A DNA stretch of 64,000 nt from Zhengitettix transpicula (taxonomy: Eukaryota > Arthropoda > Insecta > Orthoptera > Tetrigidae), in NCBI GenBank assembly GCA_037074705.1, contig CM073596.1, forward strand, positions 28,494,001 through 28,558,000, in the 5' to 3' direction. Below are positions 58,606-64,000 of the stretch, one piece after another. The notes beneath the pieces were generated by a model. The model was given only the letters and a program-made list of their open reading frames with translations, made no database searches and was not told the origin of the DNA. The position numbers and the translations under genes are program-made. The stretch's first letter is position 1, and every line of letters begins with the position of its first letter.

Positions 58606-60013
58606 GGATCCCGGGGCTTGTTATTAGCAGGTAATAAAAATATTATTTACTTCTGGGCTTTATCTATAAGACAATCGCCAAGCCTAGTCTCGCTTACAAG
58701 CAGTGTTAAATAAAAAAAACCGTGAATCTGGAACAAGGAGGAGTAAGTAATGCGTCAATAGTTTTGTACCGAAAGTTATCCCGTGTGATTTACGGATATC
58801 AACTAGTATACGCTTGACATATAATTTTAATATGATAATTAATAATAAATTACAATTCGCGATTTTAGTGATCTTGCCTAATTGATTAGGCTTAAGTATA
58901 AATTACAGAAATTAATGTTCTATTAACGTGTATGGGAAAAACATTTCCCTGTTAGGGTTGTTATTAGAAAACAACAGCCCGACGAACTTGATAATATATT
59001 GTTTGCCTCGCGGACAGAATGCACTCGATGCGGAGTGCATGTTAGCACACAATCATTCAGTCTGATCGATGTTCTGTGATGGCCCAGTTCCCAAGCGACG
59101 AGCCGGTTTTAGAATTTTAATCCGAGTACATAGAAGGGCGGATCCCAACTAGCTAATTGCTTGGCGCCCTTTCAAAACAAGCTTCGCCCAGCCACAATGG
59201 TCCCGACCACCGCTTCAGCCGCTTTAATGCGCTCTCTCGCTTGCAGTTATACAAACTATAGCAACACACATTCAGTGTTGTCTTTACTCTCGACACAAAA
59301 AGCGTGTCTCTATGGCGGAGTTGGGCACCGACCACTCGCGTAGACAAACCAAGGTGTTCCGGCGAATAGAGGAAACTAGACGAGGATATTTCGGAAATGT
59401 CAATGTTGTTCTGTTACATATCCATAATTACGCTATATACACTACTTCAAATTTGTACGTAGTAAAATACTTGGGTAAGAAATAGGAGGGGAAAATACGT
59501 AGAAGGAGAAGAAAAAGATTGAGGGGCTAAACCGTTGATGATACAAGAAAAAGTTCTCCTCATTTTAGTTATAAATTATCTTTACCACGACGACAATCAT
59601 TTCTGTCCATTTCAGTAGCATTTATTTTCAGTTAGAGTCCTCTCGGAATTAAACCCAGTAAACTCTTCGATAGCACATGAGGTTTCGATGACTGTCCGCA
59701 ACCTGTGGGGCACACTGTCAACTGATTGGCTGACGCTTCAGTCTGGTAACTTCTCCGGAATATGATGACGTGCACAGTGATCGAATCGTCGCGTTCTGTT
59801 GGTCAGTTATAACTCGGTAGAGAAATGTCGTAAATACTACGTCCAATTTCTAAACCCGAAAAATCTTTCTTCTACAAACAATTATTTTGATCTCTATTAA
59901 TATAACGCTAACCAGTCTGACCGTCCGTTTGAACAGCATCAACTTAAAAACTATTAAACTGATTTCAAAGAAATCATCGTATTTCTATTTATCAAAATGT
60001 TTTATTTCTTACT
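58606..60013. other. No recognised feature
   Basis: AT-rich to balanced. A perfect 8 bp stem hairpin ATGCACTC-gatgcg-GAGTGCAT is at 59019-59040. Nothing else named. Confidence 0.4.
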
Positions 60014-60212
60014 TGTTTAGAGTAACAGGCTACATGAGGGTAATCCACACGGTGGCAATTGTCCTTTCATAGCATAGCAAGGTATTTTAAAGGGGGCATA
60101 CGGAATGGTAGAGGAAGGTAGCCAAGGGTTAACTACTGCCCCGGGCTGTAGCTTAAAGATTCTACTCGACATTTACCTAAAAGTGATGGAGGTTCAAACC
60201 CTAGATAACCTG
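60014..60212 (-). mobile_element. Repeat A, A-tail-proximal half (R7)
   Basis: T-rich start, AGAGTAACAGGCTACATGAG to CCCTAGATAACCTGC. Cut off where the next copy begins, as in R1, so it is either 5'-truncated on insertion or interrupted by R8. Confidence 0.85.
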
Positions 60213-60770
60213 CTCGTTTTTTTAGGGCAACAGGCTACATGAGGGTGATCCACATTGGGCAACTCCCCCTTTAATAGCATAGGAAGGGATTATAAGGGGG
60301 GATGAGGAAGGGTAGAGAAAGGTAGCCAAGGGTTACTAGGGCCCCCGGGCTATATTTTAAGGATCCTACCGGGCATTCGCCTAAAGAAATGCAGGGAAAA
60401 CCTTAGAAAAACCTGCATCGGGTAGGTCGGGCATTGGGTACTTGTCCCACGCCCTTTCGATAGCGGGAGAGGAGTTTGCTTTGGGGACGCAACATTCCCT
60501 TCTCCGTGCCTCGACCAGTTTAGGAGGCAGCTGGCCGACTATTCCAATGGGATAGCGGACAACTCTTACCGTATGCCCAAGGTCTGTGACACGGGAACAT
60601 ATACCTTTCAAAACAGGCCGAGGTGCCTTGTGGGAACCTTAGTTCATAAACGGAGAGGAAAAGGCATACCCAAAGGTAGCCCCTTCGTATCTCTCCTAAA
60701 AGGTTCTGCCTGCGAGAGAACATCCCTCGCAGGTTACCAGCGAGAGAATCCTCTCGCAGGCTCTAGTCAG
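60213..60770 (-). mobile_element. Repeat A, longest copy with head hairpins (R8)
   Basis: Complete unit from GTTTTTTTAGGGCAACAGG to the head region, where CTGCGAGAGAACATCCCTCG and GCGAGAGAATCCTCTCGC form stacked inverted repeats. The same head occurs in R4. A minus-strand frame (60381-60611) encodes the PIGIVGQLPPKLVEARRREC peptide. Confidence 0.92.
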
Positions 60771-61022
60771 TCCTGCTTCAGTTATGTCGGGCTCCTGGTA
60801 CTTCTTTCACACCCTTCCGATAGCGACCGAGGGATTTGCTATGAATTCTCTCCTCAGTGCCTCGACCAGTTTAGGAGGCAGCTGCCCAAGGTCTACGATC
60901 ATCTCAAAACATGTCGAGGTGCCTCGGCATGTGGGAACCTTAGTTTAAAAAACAACAGAGAAACTATTAGTTAGCATCCTCCAGAGCTCTCTGGGAAGCT
61001 TCACCTGCGAGAAAATGCTCTC
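60771..61022 (-). mobile_element. Repeat A, head half (R9)
   Basis: Starts within the body (TATGTCGGGCTCCTGGTAC), contains GACCAGTTTAGGAGGCAGCT, lacks the CTATTCC hairpin by deletion, and ends with the head hairpin ACCTGCGAGAAAATGCTCTC. It has no A-tail. Confidence 0.85.
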
Positions 61023-61418
61023 ACAGGCTTCCTTTTTTTAGGGTAACAGGCAACATGAGAGTAATTCACACGGTGGAAACTCTTCGTTAAGGGCATAGGA
61101 AGGGATTTGAAAGGGGGATGCGTAACGTTAGAGGAAGGTCCTCAAGGGTTAACTAGGGCCCCCGGGCTATGGTTTAAGGATCCTACCTGGAATTCGCCTA
61201 AAACTAATGCAGCACAAACCCTAGAAAATCTGCATCAGGTAGTTGGGGCTCTTGGTGCTTGTCCCACGCCCTTCCTATGGCGGGAGGGGCGATTGCCGTG
61301 TTGTCCTAGAATTCCCGTTTCCGCGCCTTGACCAGTTTAGGAGGCAGCTGGCCGACTATTCCAACAGGAATAGTGGACAACTGTTACCGTATGCCCAAGG
61401 TCTGCGATCCCGAAATTC
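61023..61418 (-). mobile_element. Repeat A, left half of an inverted pair (R10)
   Basis: CCTTTTTTTAGGGTAACAGG at the left, through GGATCCTACCTGG and GACCAGTTTAGGAGGCAGCT to GCGATCCCGAAATTC. The head is missing and the sequence switches directly into the inverted copy R11. Confidence 0.9.
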
Positions 61419-61741
61419 TATTGGAATAGTCGGCCAGCTGCCTCCTAAACTGGCCAAGGCATGGCGAGGGGTAAGCTGCGACCCCACAGCAAACCCCTCT
61501 CCCGCCATCGGAAGGGCGTGGGACAAGTACCCAATGCCCGATCTACCTGATGCAGGATTTTCTAGGGTTTTCCCTGCATTTCTTTAGGCGAATGGCGGGT
61601 AGTATCCTTAAAATAATGCCTGGAGGCCCTAGTTAACCCTTGGCTACCTTCCTCCACCCTTCCGCATCCCCCTTTCAAATCCCTTTCCTATGTTATAAGA
61701 AGGGAGTTGCCACTATGTGGATTACCCTATACCAAAAAAAA
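61419..61741 (+). mobile_element. Repeat A, right half of an inverted pair (R11)
   Basis: Begins TATTGGAATAGTCGGCCAGC and ends GTGGATTACCCTATACC then an A-run, thus oppositely oriented to R10. Together they form a 0.7 kb palindrome with T-run and A-run at its outer ends. Confidence 0.92.
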
Positions 61742-63481
61742 GGTCAAGAGTGTGAGTTTAGAGGGGAGTCGCATTGGCTACTGATAACTGCATTGTCTTT
61801 GGATTAATGGCTTCCTTTAGGTATATCATTAGTATTTATTAAGGAGACTGAATTGTCTTTTAATTAAAGTTACATACGGATAGTTTTTTGTAAAACGTAT
61901 AAATTACAAGAGAATATACAGGACGTGAATAGAATAGTGATTTTAATCATATATACAGTTGTGTATGTGGGGCCATGTTCATTACGATTATACGTAGTAG
62001 CATGATAAAAAATTGTTGTTAATGAGATCTGTGCCACAGTGGTAGACAACGCAACTTCCCAACTGATAGCGCAATGCATAATTTACTCTATTTTATAGAT
62101 TTTTATTATCATTATAGTTACTGGCAGCGGCTTTCTGCAGTATTTGAATTATATATGAATGATATTTCGATATACATGAGGTTAAAATATAAACTAAGGG
62201 ACCCACGCCGTTAATATTTATGTTTGACTCGAACCAATAGCGTGTCTGATGTTTACGAGTGAAACGTCGGAAACGGTTACAAGGATATCTAGCTTCAAAG
62301 TAGTACTTTCAACATGTGTTTGCTCAACTAAGAAATACGTATGTTCCGTTTCCTTGTGGTCGGGGACGAAGTTTCATTTTGTGGTATTTGTTTTGGTGGA
62401 GCGAAGCAAAGGAGGCGGTACTGAATAACTGGTGTCGTATCTGAAACGATTATTGCGAGGGCTTGAATATTGGTTTACTGTCTGCGACTGCAATTGCCTG
62501 TGATGTAACAGCGGGGAGCAGCAGGCTGAAAACATTAAGCGACTGCCAGATTACTGCCCCAAGAGCCGATGAGTTATAGGTTTCATTTTATGCTCCCCCT
62601 CCACAAACGACCCCTTCGCTCTTGGAAACTCGTAAGAGTGAAATGGCGGGGGACTTTGCAGTGGAAAAAAGAAAAATAGAGGGAAAAAATGGAGGAAGGA
62701 GCAGGGCAGGGATAATAACGGGGGGCGCGCTCTCAAAACTTTTGCAAATTACAGATAAATTAACTGTCGTGACAAATGACGCGCGGTGCCAAAGATATCT
62801 ACTTTCCCCATTGTAAAGAATTGGATTCAGGCTGTCAGGATAACGATCAAATAACTGTCTCCTAAAAGGAGTGTTAATTATTCTGCCAGGGTAATCGGCG
62901 TGGCTGGCCAGCCTTGCTAATCATTTAGTATTTCCCACTAAATCTCGCAATTTTGTATCCCAGAATTAATTAAAATTGTTTCGCTTTCATTAATTAAAGA
63001 GCAAAACTTTTATGGGGTTGTAAAAATAAATCTTTTCAGAATTGCAATGAACTGAATTTCTATTCGTACGTTTAGTAGGTGTAGCGGCACAGAAACACTA
63101 GTCTTTTGGATCGGCAAATAAAACAGTCTCATATCTAAATGTCTCCCCCTTTACGAACTTTATTGCGCAATACACTTAACTACAAATGTATTTATTCGTC
63201 GTAGAACACGTTTGTCGAGTCCAAGAAAGTGTAAATTACGTGGGAACAAAATTTACGTGTGTGTTTGAAAGGAGCTACTGTTCAACAACTGAATCATGGT
63301 GTCGTAAAATTTTTAATAATGCATGCCGACCCTCCAGATCGTTGGCTGAGGAATAAAATTTCCTATTCATGTTTTAATACCTTAAAGAAACGTAATGGAG
63401 GACTCATGAAACTCATAGGCTTATAATAAGTTGCGAACATATGTTAGTCTGGATTGTACACCACGATTTAGATGCTTCGAA
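61742..63481. other. No gene recognised
   Basis: AT-rich, with a GC-normal stretch at 62340-62960 that holds GGTAATCGGCGTGGCTGGCC and AATTAATTAAAATTG sites and no repeat seen elsewhere. Possibly single-copy DNA. Confidence 0.35.
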
Positions 63482-63925
63482 TTTTTTTTAGAGTAACAGG
63501 CCACATGAGGGTAATCCACATGGTGGCAACTCCCCTTTAACAGCAAGGGATTTGAAATGGGGATACGGAAGGGTAGAGGAAGGTAGCCAAGGGTTAACTA
63601 GGGCTCCCGGGTTATATTTCAAGGATCCTACCTGGCATTGGCCTATAAGTGATGCAGGACAAACCCTAGAAAACCATCATCAGGCATTGTTGGGAATTGG
63701 GCACTTGTCCCACGCTTTTCCGATGGCTGGAGGTGGGTTTTCTGTGCGTTCACGGCATTCGCTTCTCCGTGCCTCGAATTGTTTAGGAGGCTGTTGGCCG
63801 ACTGTTCCAATCTCTTACCGTATGCCCAACGTCTGTGACCCCGGAATAGACAATTCTCAAAACAGGTCCAGGTGCCTCGGATTGGATGAACCTTAGTTCA
63901 AAAAACTAAGGTAGTCCTCTCCGGC
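63482..63925 (-). mobile_element. Repeat A retroposon (R12)
   Basis: T-run then AGAGTAACAGGCCACATGAG, with the usual order to GCCTCGGATTGGATGAACCT and a short degraded head. No target duplication found. The 114-codon plus-strand frame here (63552-63896) is a by-product of GC content. Confidence 0.9.
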
Positions 63926-64000
63926 TCTCACATATTTATTTTCTATATCATTCAGTGGAACATTCGAGTAATATTACCACCGAATTCGTATTTTTTGCGC

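Noticed and set aside
60573..60974. 133-codon plus-strand open frame
   Set aside because: Crosses the junction of two repeat A copies and reads through the head hairpins.
63552..63896. 114-codon plus-strand open frame
   Set aside because: Entirely within repeat A copy R12; other copies do not keep this frame.

Overview
The window is AT-rich eukaryotic DNA with no gene that I can support. There are no bacterial-style operons and no open frame with recognisable cellular function; the longest open frame (221 codons, minus strand, 36509-37174) is the C-terminal end of a LINE reverse transcriptase. The low GC, the long (TA)n tracts, a Tc1-type transposase relic, CR1/Jockey-like LINE tails, many non-autonomous Helitrons, a possible tRNA-derived SINE and TG...CA LTR-like elements suggest an intergenic or intronic stretch of a large arthropod, probably insect, genome. 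A polyneopteran such as a cockroach or relative is a guess from general impression and was not tested.

Layout. 0-5 kb: a 0.6 kb direct duplication (353-972 and 2660-3310), a 0.3 kb inverted-repeat element (1272-1577), Helitron family B debris (3350-4545) and a truncated copy of a short TIR element (4642-4800). 5.8-7.2 kb: two Helitron A copies in inverted orientation, the second abutted exactly by a GC-rich retroposon here called repeat A. 8.2-8.6 kb: a broken Tc1-like transposase. 9.8-10.8 kb: two repeat A copies in tandem. 12.9-15 kb: a LINE 3' scrap, a 30 bp tandem duplication, a hammerhead-like element and an oppositely oriented repeat A. 16.5-22 kb: an inverted/direct AT-rich repeat family, a full-length Helitron A (18521-19211) and a full-length Helitron B (21064-21982). 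24.7-33 kb: further Helitrons, a 48 bp hairpin and a 143 bp hairpin insertion with a 13 bp target-site duplication (TSD). 33.3-37.8 kb: a repeat A copy with a perfect 10 bp TSD, a Helitron A and two 5'-truncated LINEs. 39.6-54.9 kb: about 1 kb LTR-like elements embedded in (TA)n tracts, a 41 bp minisatellite, an 835 bp solo LTR, a short tandem duplication and a SINE-like element. 56-64 kb: repeat A copies including a five-copy cluster, and a 1.5 kb imperfect palindrome.

The most interesting content is repeat A: about twelve full or partial copies of a 480-560 bp, GC-rich, hairpin-rich unit with an A-run at one end and two perfect target-site duplications. I do not recognise it as a named family. 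Second are several hairpin or palindromic elements carrying sequence like the hammerhead ribozyme core (CTGANGA...GAAACG), which recall Penelope-like elements and retrozymes. Several GC-normal blocks with homeodomain-type sites (near 28.7, 44.2, 47.5, 51.2 and 62.9 kb) could be conserved non-coding DNA, but that needs comparison with relatives.
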